Positions 1-8,815 of a stretch of DNA of 64,000 nt are shown piece after piece. Every line of letters starts with the position of its first letter. The stretch's first letter is position 1. Position numbers and translations under genes: made by a program. The stretch spans positions 4,650,001-4,714,000 of the forward strand of contig NZ_CP033019.1 of NCBI RefSeq assembly GCF_003667705.1, read 5' to 3'. Below the pieces are notes generated by a model that did no database searches, was not told the DNA's origin, and worked only from the letters and a program-made list of their open reading frames with translations. Source of the stretch: Janthinobacterium agaricidamnosum. GTDB taxonomy: Bacteria; Pseudomonadota; Gammaproteobacteria; Burkholderiales; Burkholderiaceae_D.

Positions 1-561
1 CGCCACGCGAGGATTCTCCGCCGTGGCCCGCATGGCGCGGCCCATCTTGGTTTTCTCAATAAGTAAGACCAGGGATCCCATGGAAATGGCGGCCAGGGCC
101 AGCAGCAATACTTGCGTTTGGGAAATAACAGCGCCACCGATGTGCAGCGGGTCGGTCGACAGCAACTGGGGAAATGGCAGCGGATTGCGCGTCCAGATCA
201 TCATGGCGAAGGTTTGCAGCAGGATGGAGACGCCGATGGCGGTAATCAGGGGAGCGAGGCGGGGGGCGTTGCGCAGGCGGCGGTAGGCGACCCGCTCGAT
301 GAAGATGTTGACCAGAATACAAATGGGGATGGCGCCGAGGATGGCGGTGGCCAGTTTCAAATAGCCGGGCCAGTCCGGCACATAAATGCCCAGCAGCTTG
401 AGAATGGTCAAGCCCACCATGGCGCCGATCATGAGCACGTCGCCGTGGGCGAAGTTGATCAGGTTCAACACGCCATACACCATGGTGTAACCGAGGGCGA
501 CTAAGGCATACATGCTGCCCAACACCAAGCCGTTGATGATCTGCTGGATGAATGTATCCAT
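1..561 (-). CDS. livH: LivH-type branched-chain amino acid ABC permease (3' end cut by window)
   Basis: This is the inner-membrane permease of a high-affinity branched-chain amino acid ABC importer. The first 187 codons are visible and the frame stays open to base 1, so the C terminus lies outside. The N terminus MDTFIQQIINGLVLGSMYAL and the following ALGYTMVYGVLNLINFAHGD stretch are the family signature. Several hydrophobic segments follow, and the segment RAMRATAENP marks the start of the conserved cytoplasmic loop that contacts the ATPase. The ATG at 561 is the natural start. A binding protein of the same system type is encoded at 45.6 kb, too far away to be in the same operon. Confidence 0.93.
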   Translation of the reverse strand, partial: MDTFIQQIINGLVLGSMYALVALGYTMVYGVLNLINFAHGDVLMIGAMVGLTILKLLGIYVPDWPGYLKLATAILGAIPICILVNIFIERVAYRRLRNAPRLAPLITAIGVSILLQTFAMMIWTRNPLPFPQLLSTDPLHIGGAVISQTQVLLLALAAISMGSLVLLIEKTKMGRAMRATAENPRVA

Positions 562-798
562 GATTGCCCTATCAAATATGCATTTTTCGGGAACAACTTC
601 CACCAGAACATGTCGCTGATACAAAAACGGCACCGGAGGAAGAAATCCTGCAGTGCCATCCCTGGACCGTTCTCACCAGCATGGTGCACGCACTCAAAAC
701 GCGCGTGACCTTGCTTAGTCATAACGACAACATATTCAAGCTTGAGGCAATCATAACGATCTTTTGCAAAAACTAAACTTGGAATAAATCGAGCATTT

Positions 799-817
799 CC
801 GAATTAAATTCGGTTTT
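799..817. promoter_or_regulatory. 7-bp palindrome between livH and ispH
   Basis: CCGAATT-A-AATTCGG followed by TTTT lies in the 294-bp gap (562-855) between livH and the end of ispH. Nothing else is recognisable in the gap. It could be an operator or a weak terminator-like hairpin. Only the symmetry is seen; the function is unknown. Confidence 0.3.
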
Positions 818-855
818 GAGGTGCATCCTCATCGATACTCAATCGTCCCGCAGGC

Positions 856-1803
856 TCAGGCGACGTCGCGCTTGATGCCATCGAGGCCTTTCGGCATCGG
901 GAACGTGACGGCTTCCTGCACGCCATCGAGGGGGCGCACGCTCTTCACGCCGCACTCCTTCAAGCGGTCGATGACGGCTTGCACCAGCACCTCGGGCGCC
1001 GAGGCGCCAGCCGTCACACCCACGCGCAGCTTGCCTTCCAGCCAGGCGGGGTCGATCTGCGAGGCATTGTCGACCATGTAGGCAGGCGTGCCCATCTTCT
1101 CGGCCACTTCGCGCAAGCGGTTCGAATTCGAGCTGTTCGGGCTGCCCACAACGATCACCACTTCCACTTGCGGCGCCATGAATTTCACGGCTTCCTGGCG
1201 GTTCGTGGTGGCGTAGCAAATGTCGCCTTTTTTCGGCTCGGCGATATTCGGATATTTCGCTTTCAAAGCCGCAATAATGTCGCTGGTGTCGTCAACTGAC
1301 AACGTTGTTTGCGAAACATAGGCCAGGCTCTCCGGATTGGCGACCTGCAATTTCGCCACATCTTCGAGCGTTTCCACCAGATGCATGCCCATATCGGCCT
1401 GGCCCATCGTGCCTTCCACCTCGGGATGGCCGTCGTGGCCGATCATGATGATCTCGCGGCCTTCGCGGCGCATCTTGCCCACTTCCATGTGCACCTTGGT
1501 GACGAGCGGGCAAGTGGCATCAAAAATGCTCAGGCCGCGCGCTTCCGCCTCGGCGCGTACGGCTTTCGACACGCCATGCGCGGAAAACACGAGCGTATTG
1601 CCAGCAGGCACGTCGTCGAGGTCATCGATGAAGATGGCGCCCTTGTTGCGCAAGTCGGCCACCACATAGGCGTTGTGGACGATTTCATGGCGCACGTAGA
1701 TCGGTGCGCCAAATTGCTGCAAGGCGCGCTCGACGATTTCGATCGCCCGGTCGACGCCAGCGCAGAAACCGCGCGGCTGGGCCAGTAACAGTTCTTTATC
1801 CAT
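856..1803 (-). CDS. ispH: 4-hydroxy-3-methylbut-2-enyl diphosphate reductase
   Basis: IspH is the last enzyme of the MEP isoprenoid pathway. It reduces HMBPP to IPP and DMAPP with an iron-sulfur cluster in the cytosol. The 315-residue length is typical. The three cluster cysteines are visible in RGFCAGV (residue 14), DATCPLV (98) and GDICYAT (about 198). The conserved histidine and substrate motifs EIVHN, SAHGVS and NSSNSNRL are also present. The gene starts 9 bases after the stop of fkpB, an association common in proteobacteria, so the two are probably cotranscribed. Confidence 0.97.
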   Translation of the reverse strand: MDKELLLAQPRGFCAGVDRAIEIVERALQQFGAPIYVRHEIVHNAYVVADLRNKGAIFIDDLDDVPAGNTLVFSAHGVSKAVRAEAEARGLSIFDATCPLVTKVHMEVGKMRREGREIIMIGHDGHPEVEGTMGQADMGMHLVETLEDVAKLQVANPESLAYVSQTTLSVDDTSDIIAALKAKYPNIAEPKKGDICYATTNRQEAVKFMAPQVEVVIVVGSPNSSNSNRLREVAEKMGTPAYMVDNASQIDPAWLEGKLRVGVTAGASAPEVLVQAVIDRLKECGVKSVRPLDGVQEAVTFPMPKGLDGIKRDVA

Positions 1804-1812
1804 CGCTATTCC

Positions 1813-2268
1813 TTACAGGACCGAAATGAGCTTGACTTCAAAACGCAACGGCTGGCCGGCCAGCGGATGGTTGAAATCGAACAGGGCGGAGTCCTCACGC
1901 ATTTCGCGCAGCACGCCGGCAAAGCGGCCGCCGCCCGGCGCGGCGAAGTCGACCAGGTCGCCGATCTTGTAGTCGGCGCCCGGCACGGAGTTTTCGTCCA
2001 GGGTCGCGCGCGAAACGGACTGCACCAGCTCGGGATTGCGCTCGCCAAAGCCTTCGCCGGCCGCCAGCTCGAACGTCTGGTGCGTGCCTTCAGGCAAGCC
2101 CAGCAGACGCTGCTCGAGGAATGGCGCCAGCTGGCCCTGTCCCAGCATCAAGGTAGCAGGATTTCCGCTGAAGGTAGTGACAATATCAGTACCGTCAACA
2201 GTAGCAAGACGATAATGCAGGGTGAGGTAAGCCGCTTCGGTGACGACTGCTGGTTGCTCGTTGGACAT
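1813..2268 (-). CDS. fkpB: FKBP-type peptidyl-prolyl cis-trans isomerase (SlpA/FkpB-like)
   Basis: This is a cytoplasmic FKBP-type prolyl isomerase of 151 residues with the SlyD/FkpB layout. The N-terminal half-domain reads [19 protein letters not shown], an insert-in-flap region carries [13 protein letters not shown], and the C-terminal strand is [14 protein letters not shown]. The MSNEQ start at 2268 was chosen because the family begins a few residues before the first beta strand; an upstream in-frame ATG would add an unrelated extension. It directly precedes ispH in the same direction. The 120-bp divergent gap to radC should hold promoters for both. Confidence 0.93.
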   Translation of the reverse strand: MSNEQPAVVTEAAYLTLHYRLATVDGTDIVTTFSGNPATLMLGQGQLAPFLEQRLLGLPEGTHQTFELAAGEGFGERNPELVQSVSRATLDENSVPGADYKIGDLVDFAAPGGGRFAGVLREMREDSALFDFNHPLAGQPLRFEVKLISVL

Positions 2269-2388
2269 AGTAGTTTTCAGGTAACTGGTGCAAAACGATA
2301 TTGTAAGCCACACTGGCCGCGCCTGCCCCATGGCTTCGTCAAAGAAGGCCACACTGGGGCGCGCGCCGGTGCCAAACAGGAGAACAGC

Positions 2389-3063
2389 ATGGGCATCAAG
2401 GATTGGCCGGCCGGCGAACGGCCGCGCGAACGCCTGATCGAGGATGGCGCGCAATCGCTGTCGGACGCGGAATTGCTGGCCGTCTTCCTGCGCACGGGCG
2501 TGCGCGGCAAGAGCGCCGTCGAGCTGGCGCGCGACACGGTCGAGCACTTCGGCTCCCTGCGGGGCCTGTTTGGCGCCAGCCTCGTGAGTTTTTCCGCCGT
2601 GCACGGCATGGGCAGCGCCAAGTTCGCGCAGCTGCAAGCGGTGCTGGAACTGGCGCGGCGCGCCATCATCGAGGACTTGCAGGCGGGACAAGCCCTCAAT
2701 TCGCCGCACGCCGTCAAAGACTATTTGCGCCTGACCCTGGGCAACCTGGCGCATGAAGCGTTTCACGTGTTGTTTTTGGACGTCAAGAACCGCCTGATCA
2801 CGACACAGGAAATGTTTCGCGGCACCCTCACCCACACCAGCGTGTATCCACGCGAAGTGGTGAAACAGGCGCTGCTGCACAACGCGGCCAGCGTCATGCT
2901 GGCCCATAACCACCCGTCCGGCACGCCGGAACCGAGCGAGTCGGATCTATTACTGACGCGCGCGCTGGTGCAAGCCCTGTCGCTGGTGGACGTGCGCATC
3001 CTCGACCATTTCGTCGTGGCCGGGCGGCAAGTGCATTCGTTTGCGGAACACGGCCAGATCTAA
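2389..3063 (+). CDS. radC: RadC/JAMM-domain protein
   Basis: This is a RadC-family protein of 224 residues. The N-terminal helix-hairpin-helix-like region (residues 1-90, with RPRERL and [11 protein letters not shown]) precedes a JAB/MPN metalloprotease-like domain. That domain holds the JAMM zinc motif [15 protein letters not shown] at about residue 173. Its cellular role is unresolved, and older DNA-repair assignments are doubtful. The ATG at 2389 follows AGGAGA with good spacing, whereas the open frame extends far upstream without family similarity. It is divergent from fkpB-ispH. Confidence 0.93.
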   Translation: MGIKDWPAGERPRERLIEDGAQSLSDAELLAVFLRTGVRGKSAVELARDTVEHFGSLRGLFGASLVSFSAVHGMGSAKFAQLQAVLELARRAIIEDLQAGQALNSPHAVKDYLRLTLGNLAHEAFHVLFLDVKNRLITTQEMFRGTLTHTSVYPREVVKQALLHNAASVMLAHNHPSGTPEPSESDLLLTRALVQALSLVDVRILDHFVVAGRQVHSFAEHGQI

Positions 3064-3242
3064 GCCGGCGCCAGCCGATTCACAGTTAACCATGTGTAAA
3101 CAAGGACATACGTGGCAGCAGAGGGACTGTTATCTAGCAGTAAACGACGCGGTTTACCAGCGGTTTCCCTATGAAGAATAGGCAAACGTCAAATTGTTAA
3201 ATTTTTTCAATACAGCGTGACACAATTGTTTTTCGCAAGTCA

Positions 3243-3271
3243 TTGATAAATCTGCTTATTTTGGATATACT
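3243..3271 (+). promoter_or_regulatory. Sigma-70 promoter for rpmB-rpmG
   Basis: TTGATA, 17 bases, TATACT ends 40 bases before the rpmB start. Hexamers and spacing fit a strong housekeeping promoter. Identified by eye only. Confidence 0.7.
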
Positions 3272-3310
3272 CTCGTTTTTCCAATTTGGAATATCTTTAA
3301 GGAGTGCGCC

Positions 3311-3547
3311 ATGGCACGTGTTTGCCAAGTCACTGGGAAGAAGCCGATGGTCGGCAACAATGTTTCCCATGCAAACAACAAAACCAAACGTCGTTTTTTG
3401 CCTAACTTGCAGAATCGTCGTATTTTTGTTGAATCTGAAAACCGCTGGGTCTCCCTGCGTTTGTCCAACGCCGGTCTGCGCGTCATCGATAAAGTCGGCA
3501 TCGACGCCGTATTGGTCGATATGCGCGCTCGTGGCGAAAAAGTCTAA
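3311..3547 (+). CDS. rpmB: 50S ribosomal protein L28
   Basis: Ribosomal protein L28, 78 residues, begins [20 protein letters not shown] and continues with the basic stretch [12 protein letters not shown] that is characteristic of the family. AAGGAG precedes the ATG. It is followed 22 bases later by rpmG, the conserved rpmB-rpmG pair, and the two share the promoter upstream and the hairpin after rpmG. Codon use is noticeably less GC-rich than that of its neighbours, as expected for highly expressed ribosomal genes. Confidence 0.98.
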   Translation: MARVCQVTGKKPMVGNNVSHANNKTKRRFLPNLQNRRIFVESENRWVSLRLSNAGLRVIDKVGIDAVLVDMRARGEKV

Positions 3548-3569
3548 TTAGCAGAATAAGGGAGCTATC

Positions 3570-3737
3570 ATGGCAAAATCAGGCCGCGACAAAATCAAGT
3601 TAGAATCGACCGCCGGTACGGGTCACTTCTACACGACTACCAAAAACAAGCGTACGACGCCTGCGAAAATGGAGATCATGAAATTCGATCCTAAAGCACG
3701 CAAGCACGTCACTTACAAAGAAACCAAAATCAAGTAA
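3570..3737 (+). CDS. rpmG: 50S ribosomal protein L33
   Basis: Ribosomal protein L33, 55 residues ([20 protein letters not shown]...). It contains [13 protein letters not shown] and the C-terminal [17 protein letters not shown] that define the family. The zinc-ribbon cysteines found in the C+ type are absent, so this is the zinc-free form. GGGAG lies upstream of the ATG, 22 bases after the rpmB stop. The gene ends 25 bases before a strong intrinsic terminator. Confidence 0.97.
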   Translation: MAKSGRDKIKLESTAGTGHFYTTTKNKRTTPAKMEIMKFDPKARKHVTYKETKIK

Positions 3738-3762
3738 TTGATCTTGTGTTCTGTAAAAAGAG

Positions 3763-3786
3763 CCGCTCCGATGAGCGGTTTTTTTT
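3763..3786 (+). terminator. Intrinsic terminator after rpmG
   Basis: CCGCTC-CGAT-GAGCGG followed by eight T. It is a compact 6-bp stem with a 4-base loop immediately downstream of rpmG. Confidence 0.9.
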
Positions 3787-3829
3787 CGCCCTGATTTTCA
3801 GCCGGCTCCCCTCGCCTTGTGCCGGGACG

Positions 3830-3857
3830 AAAAAAAGGCCCTGGAAACCAGGGCCTT
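3830..3857 (-). terminator. Intrinsic terminator of the desaturase gene
   Basis: AAGGCCCTGG-AAA-CCAGGGCCTT is a perfect 10-bp stem. Read on the minus strand it is followed by a T-run (3836-3831). It lies 30 bases past the desaturase stop. Confidence 0.85.
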
Positions 3858-3886
3858 GATATGCGGCAGCTTACCTATGCATAACC

Positions 3887-5095
3887 TTATGCATAACTGC
3901 GCAGGCGCAAGGAGAAGTCCTGCAGCGACTGGATACCCGACGCTTCGGCGCGCGCGCACCAGTCTTGCAGCTTCTGCAGCAATTGCTCGCGCGTAAAGTG
4001 CGAGCGCTCCCAGATGGCGCCCAGCTCGACGCGCATGTGGTGCATGGTTTCCAGCGCCTTGCTGTGCTGGAACAGTTCCGACAACTGCTCATGGTGCGCA
4101 TCGGCCAGCTTGCCCGGCTCGCGCTGCATCAGCTTGCGCGACGATTTCAGGAAGCGCTTTTCCAGCTCGGCCTTGTGCTTCAGGTGTTCCAGCTCTTCCT
4201 TCCAGGCATGCTTGATCGATTTCGCATACTTGGCCATCACGTCGTAGCGGTTGGCGATGACCGATTGCAAGGTCTCGAAGTCCGCTTCCAGCTTGCCGTG
4301 CGAGAACTTCGGTTCCGGCGCCAGCTTTTTCACCTTGGCCAGGCCCAGCATTTCCAGCGCGCGGATGTACGCCCAGCCGATATCGATTTCATACCATTTC
4401 GACGACAGCTTGGCCGACGTCGCATAGGTATGGTGATTGTTGTGCAACTCTTCGCCGCCGATCAGGATGCCGAACGGAATGATGTTGGTGGCCGCATCGG
4501 CGCAGTCGTAGTTGCGGTAGCCCCAGTAGTGGCCGATGCCGTTGATGATGCCGGCCGCCGTGATGGGGATCCACATCATTTGCACAGCCCACACGGAAAT
4601 GCCGATCACGCCGAACAACACGAAATTGATGACGAACAGCGACACCACGCCCAGCCAGCTGTACTTGGTGTACAGGTTGCGCTCGATCCAGTCCGTCGGC
4701 GTGCCGTGGCCATACTTGGCCATGGTTTCCATGTTCTTCGATTCAGCGCGGTACAGCTCGGCGCCTTCCCAGAACACTTTCTTGATGCCGCGCGTCACGG
4801 GGCTGTGCGGATCTTCTTCCGTATCGCACTTGGCATGGTGCTTGCGGTGAATGGCCGCCCACTCCTTGGTGACCTGGCCCGTCGTCAGCCACAGCCAGAA
4901 ACGGAAGAAATGGCTGGGAATCGCATGCAATTCCAGCGCGCGGTGGGCCTGGTGGCGGTGCAGGTAAATCGTGACGCTGGCGATCGTGATGTGCGTGACC
5001 ACCATGGTGTACAGGAAAACTTGCCATGCGGACAGATCGGTAATGCCAGTGGCCATGAACTGCAAAACGTCGTGTAAAACGGAACTCAATGTCAT
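3887..5095 (-). CDS. Acyl-CoA/fatty-acid desaturase with C-terminal helical extension
   Basis: This membrane-bound fatty-acid desaturase (402 residues) introduces a double bond into acyl chains, most likely at delta-9. It belongs to the di-iron histidine-box family. The three boxes are visible: HRHQAH (about residue 49), HRKHH (about 88) and HNNHH (about 218), with hydrophobic segments between them. Residues from about 260 onward form a charged, probably coiled-coil extension rich in E, K and L, seen in proteobacterial DesA-like enzymes. MTLSSVL at 5095 is preferred because GGAG stands eight bases upstream. A palindrome overlaps the likely -10 element. Confidence 0.92.
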   Translation of the reverse strand: MTLSSVLHDVLQFMATGITDLSAWQVFLYTMVVTHITIASVTIYLHRHQAHRALELHAIPSHFFRFWLWLTTGQVTKEWAAIHRKHHAKCDTEEDPHSPVTRGIKKVFWEGAELYRAESKNMETMAKYGHGTPTDWIERNLYTKYSWLGVVSLFVINFVLFGVIGISVWAVQMMWIPITAAGIINGIGHYWGYRNYDCADAATNIIPFGILIGGEELHNNHHTYATSAKLSSKWYEIDIGWAYIRALEMLGLAKVKKLAPEPKFSHGKLEADFETLQSVIANRYDVMAKYAKSIKHAWKEELEHLKHKAELEKRFLKSSRKLMQREPGKLADAHHEQLSELFQHSKALETMHHMRVELGAIWERSHFTREQLLQKLQDWCARAEASGIQSLQDFSLRLRSYA

Positions 5096-5167
5096 TACTA
5101 CTACTCCAAGTGGACAGGGCGTGCGCACGGTCGCTCCAGTGACTCTGGAGGTCCGGCAGAGTTAATT

Positions 5168-5190
5168 TTAGGCGTGATTGTACGCCCTAA
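5168..5190 (-). promoter_or_regulatory. Palindrome over the desaturase -10 box
   Basis: TTAGGCGT-N6-ACGCCCTAA are imperfect inverted arms with a one-base indel. They surround TACAAT (minus strand, 5182-5177), the best -10 candidate for the desaturase gene. The position suggests repressor control; the regulator is not identifiable from this window. Confidence 0.45.
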
Positions 5191-5228
5191 TGGGTGCTAT
5201 CAGGCAAAAACGGAGGCAGGCAGCGAGG

Positions 5229-6587
5229 TTAAGGCTGGGTGCCGGATGGCGGGGACTCACCGTCTGCCGCGCTGGCGAGCGGGGCAGGAGGCGTACCAAC
5301 AATACGCAATTCGCGTTGCGGAAACGGTACAGTGACCTTATGTTCCTGCAAGGTGCGCCAGATGGCGCGGTTCACATTCGACTTCACTCCGCCCGTGCCG
5401 TTTTCCGGATCCGCGATCCAGAAACCGATCTGCACGTCGAGACCGTCGGCGCCGAAACGCACGAGCGTCGCCGAGGGCGGATTGCTTTGCGACACACGCG
5501 GCACCTTGGCCGTCGCCGCTTCCAGCAAGGGGAAGATGACATCGAGATCCGTTTCATAGCCCACCGACACGGCCGTCGACAGCCAGACCATGCGGTTGCT
5601 CAGCGACATGTTCTGCACGCCGCCGGAAATCAGCATCTCATTCGGCACAATGGATTCAACGCCATCGCCACCCAATAACACAGTATAGCGCGTATTGATC
5701 TGCGTGACCTTGCCCGTGAATTGACCGACGGTGATCATGTCGCCGATGGTCAGGCTGCGGTCGAGCAGGATGATGAAACCGGACACAAAGTTCGCGGCGA
5801 TCTTTTGCAAGCCGAAGCCCAGCGCCACGCCGAAGGCGCCGCCAAATACGGACAACACCGTCAAGTCGATGCCCACCAGCGACAGGCTGACCAGCACGGA
5901 AACGAGAATCAGCACGGCGCGCCCCATGCGCGACAGCACCACGCGCAGGGACGTGTGCAAGCCCTGCATTTTCATCAGGCGCTCGTCGAGCGAGGTGCCG
6001 GCCCACATGGCCAGCACCAGCAGCACGGCGACCGAAATAGCGGCTTGCAAGATGGCAGCCACGGACACCTTGTTGCGTCCCAGCGGCACGACGATGCTTT
6101 CCAGGAAGGTATGCAGTTCCGGCCACAGGCCCGTGATGTACAGGGCCATGCCGGCCCACACCACCACCGTGAAAATCTTTTCCAGCAACAACATGGTGGG
6201 ACTGATGTCGCCATGACGGGCAAAAATGCGGCGCAGCACATAAAAGCCGAAGCGCACCAGCGCCATCGACGTGCACAGGGGGATGGCAATGCTGAGCAGG
6301 TTCACCGACTGGAACTTGGCCAGGAAATGTTGCGCAATGCCCAGCAGCATGGCCGCCAGCACGGGCGTCAAAATGCGGATGAAACTATCCGTGCGCTGCA
6401 GGGTTTCCGGCGTGGCGGGCGTGGCCGCCGCTTCCGACCGCTTATGCAGGAACACGCGCAACTGCCGCACCAGCAGCCAGCTCAGCGCCAGGCAGGCAAG
6501 GATGACCAGCGCCTGCCACAGGATGGCCGGTTGGCGGAAATCGTCGACAAAATCAGTGATCAGGTTGAGCAGCGGGGTTTCATTCAT
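5229..6587 (-). CDS. MscS-family mechanosensitive channel
   Basis: This is a small-conductance mechanosensitive channel of 452 residues. About five hydrophobic segments lie within residues 15-235, followed by the pore-lining helix and MscS beta domain. The family segment VFGGAFGVALGFGLQKIAANFVSG is visible (quoted as two parts: VFGGAFGVALGFG and LQKIAANFVSG), then LDRSLTIGDMITVGQFTGKV. The C terminus is Pro/Ala-rich. It acts as an osmotic relief valve in the inner membrane. It lies downstream of rsmB in the same direction, separated by two hairpins, so it may also have its own promoter. Confidence 0.9.
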   Translation of the reverse strand: MNETPLLNLITDFVDDFRQPAILWQALVILACLALSWLLVRQLRVFLHKRSEAAATPATPETLQRTDSFIRILTPVLAAMLLGIAQHFLAKFQSVNLLSIAIPLCTSMALVRFGFYVLRRIFARHGDISPTMLLLEKIFTVVVWAGMALYITGLWPELHTFLESIVVPLGRNKVSVAAILQAAISVAVLLVLAMWAGTSLDERLMKMQGLHTSLRVVLSRMGRAVLILVSVLVSLSLVGIDLTVLSVFGGAFGVALGFGLQKIAANFVSGFIILLDRSLTIGDMITVGQFTGKVTQINTRYTVLLGGDGVESIVPNEMLISGGVQNMSLSNRMVWLSTAVSVGYETDLDVIFPLLEAATAKVPRVSQSNPPSATLVRFGADGLDVQIGFWIADPENGTGGVKSNVNRAIWRTLQEHKVTVPFPQRELRIVGTPPAPLASAADGESPPSGTQP

Positions 6588-6641
6588 GGCGGATGCGGTC
6601 CGGAAGGTGGGGCGAAGGTGGTACGGATGGGGAGTGATCCC

Positions 6642-6695
6642 ATGCCGCCAGGCGGGCTGGCGGCATTGAAGGGCGCCGCTGCAGGGTGCAGCGGC
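6642..6695 (-). terminator. Two tandem GC-rich hairpins between rsmB and the mscS-like gene
   Basis: GCCGCTGCA-GGG-TGCAGCGGC (6675-6695) and ATGCCGCCAG-N5-CTGGCGGCAT (6642-6666) are both perfect stems. Neither is followed by a T-run on the minus strand, so intrinsic termination is uncertain. RNA stabilisation or Rho-linked attenuation are alternatives. Confidence 0.45.
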
Positions 6696-6709
6696 GGCCC
6701 GTGACAGGC

Positions 6710-8029
6710 TTACTCGGCTGGTTCAGCGTCAACGTCGTCGGCCGGCTTTTCATCGGCGTAGACTTTTTTCGGCATGACCTTGCGCTCGAACACGGCGGCG
6801 AAGAAGCCGTCCGTCTGGTGCAGGTGCGGCAGCAATTTCAGGTAGTCGCCCATTTCCAGTTCGATCTTCTGTTCGGCCAGCACCTTGCTCATCGGCACCA
6901 GGGTGAAGTCGGGGTTGGCCGCCAGGAATTGCTCGGCGATCTGATCGTTTTCTTCGTTCAGGAAGCTGCAGGTGGCGTACACCAGGCGGCCGCCGCCCTT
7001 GACCAGGCGCGCCGCGCCGGCCAGGATCGCTGCCTGCTTGGCTTGCAGCTCGACGATGGAGTTCGGCTGCTGGCGCCATTTGACGTCCGGATTGCGGCGC
7101 AGGGTGCCCAGGCCGCTGCACGGGGCATCGACCAGCACGCGGTCGATCTTGCCGGCCAGGCGCTTGATCTTGGCATCGCGCTCATGCGCGATCTGCACCG
7201 GATGCACGTTCGACAGGCCGCTGCGGGCCATGCGCGGCTTGAGCTTGGCCAGACGCTTTTCCGACACGTCGAACGCGTACAGACGGCCCGTGTTGCGCAT
7301 CAGCGCGCCCAGCGCCAGGGTCTTGCCGCCCGCGCCGGCACAGAAATCGACCACCATCTCGCCGCGCTTGGCGCCGACGATCTGCGACAGGATCTGGCTG
7401 CCCTCATCCTGCACTTCGATGGCCCCGCTCTGGAACAATGGCAGGTTTTGCAGCGATGGCTTCTTGATCACGCGCAAACCCAGCGGCGCAAACGGCGTCG
7501 GCGTGCTGAGAATCGGCGCTTCGGCCAGGGCCAGCATCACGTCTTCGCGCGTGGCCTTGAGCGAATTGACGCGCAAGTCCAGCGGCGCCGGCGCGTTCAG
7601 CGCATCGGCCAGCTTCATGGTTTCCGCTTCGCCGAACTGGGCGATCAGCTTGTCGAACAGCCAGGTCGGCATATTGGCGCGCATGTTCGCCGGCATCAGG
7701 CTGCGGTCGATCTGCGTGATGCGTTCCAGCCATTCCACTTCTTCTTCCGTCAGGCCGCCCAAGGAGTCGGCGCCCACGGCTTCGGCCAGGCCGAGGATGG
7801 TCAGGCGGCGCATGGTCGGGCCGCTGCCCGCTTCGGCGAAATCGGTAAAGAACGATTTATTGCGCAGCACGGCATAAATGCCTTCGGCGATGGCGCCGCG
7901 TTCGCGCGAACCGAGGCGCGGATGGTCGCGGAAATAGCGCGACAAGGTCGTGTCGGCCGGGGCCGTGAAACGTAAAATTTCGCGCAACACTTCTTCAGCA
8001 TTGGCAAGTATCGCTGGTGGCAATCTCAT
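6710..8029 (-). CDS. rsmB: RsmB/NOP-family rRNA m5C methyltransferase
   Basis: This is a SAM-dependent RNA cytosine-5 methyltransferase of 439 residues, most similar in layout to RsmB, which modifies 16S rRNA. An N-terminal helical region (1-130) precedes the Rossmann domain. SAM motif I reads VDFCAGAGGKTLALG. The two catalytic cysteines sit in DAPCSGLG (about residue 300) and YATCSFLNEEN (about 352). The acidic C-terminal tail EKPADDVDAEPAE is unusual but short. The gene begins 21 bases after purN and probably shares its transcript. Exact target specificity is inferred. Confidence 0.87.
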   Translation of the reverse strand: MRLPPAILANAEEVLREILRFTAPADTTLSRYFRDHPRLGSRERGAIAEGIYAVLRNKSFFTDFAEAGSGPTMRRLTILGLAEAVGADSLGGLTEEEVEWLERITQIDRSLMPANMRANMPTWLFDKLIAQFGEAETMKLADALNAPAPLDLRVNSLKATREDVMLALAEAPILSTPTPFAPLGLRVIKKPSLQNLPLFQSGAIEVQDEGSQILSQIVGAKRGEMVVDFCAGAGGKTLALGALMRNTGRLYAFDVSEKRLAKLKPRMARSGLSNVHPVQIAHERDAKIKRLAGKIDRVLVDAPCSGLGTLRRNPDVKWRQQPNSIVELQAKQAAILAGAARLVKGGGRLVYATCSFLNEENDQIAEQFLAANPDFTLVPMSKVLAEQKIELEMGDYLKLLPHLHQTDGFFAAVFERKVMPKKVYADEKPADDVDAEPAE

Positions 8030-8050
8030 TGTTATTCTTCCTGTAATATT

Positions 8051-8659
8051 TTATTGAGGGTCCACGCGGACCTGGCCATGCTCGACCGACAGTTTATCGT
8101 CAATGAACAGGCGGATGGCGCGCGGGTAAAGCAGATGTTCCTGTACCAGCACGCGCGCCGATAAGCTGTCTTCTGTGTCGCCCGGCAAGACGGGGACTGT
8201 TACGCTCGCCACGGCCGGGCCATGATCGAGCTCGGCAGTCACGAAATGCACGGTCGCGCCGTGTTCCGTTACGCCCGCCTCGAGCGCCTGGCGGTGCGTC
8301 GCCATGCCCGGGAACAGCGGCAGCAGCGACGGGTGGATATTGAGCATGCGCCCCGCGTAATGTTCGACGAAGGGCGGCGTCAGGATGCGCATGAAACCGG
8401 CCAGCACGACCAGGTCGGGGGTGTAGCCGTCGATCACGGCCTGCAGCGCCGCATCGAACTGTTCGCGGCTGGCATAATCCTTGTTGGCAACAACTGCCGT
8501 CGCTATCCCATGTTCCGCGGCAAAAACCAGTCCCTGGGCGTCGGCCCGGTTACTGATGACGGCGGCAATACGGGCTGGCCATTGCTCGGCTTGCGCCGCG
8601 CGCACGACCGCTTCCATGTTGCTGCCGCGTCCGGAAATGAGGATAACGATATTTTTCAT
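8051..8659 (-). CDS. purN: Phosphoribosylglycinamide formyltransferase
   Basis: PurN transfers a formyl group from 10-formyl-THF to GAR in purine synthesis. The 202 residues show the N-terminal MKNIVILISGRGSNMEA, the folate/GAR site AGFMRILTPPFVE, and the catalytic asparagine-histidine stretch MLNIHPSLLPLFPG with the aspartate in AELDHGP. MKNIV at 8659 was chosen as the family start. No good Shine-Dalgarno precedes it, and an in-frame ATG three codons upstream is possible. It heads the purN-rsmB run. Confidence 0.95.
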   Translation of the reverse strand: MKNIVILISGRGSNMEAVVRAAQAEQWPARIAAVISNRADAQGLVFAAEHGIATAVVANKDYASREQFDAALQAVIDGYTPDLVVLAGFMRILTPPFVEHYAGRMLNIHPSLLPLFPGMATHRQALEAGVTEHGATVHFVTAELDHGPAVASVTVPVLPGDTEDSLSARVLVQEHLLYPRAIRLFIDDKLSVEHGQVRVDPQ

Positions 8660-8815
8660 AGCGCGCATTGTACCCGCTATGGCGATGCGAACCAAGAAAG
8701 GCCGCTATTATTGTTGCGGCGCAACATAGCGACCGGGCCGCCGCCGCTGCCCGATTACGCCGCCCGATCAGGGCATGAAAGGCTGGTTTGACGCCTCCGC
8801 GGCGTGAGTAGGTGC

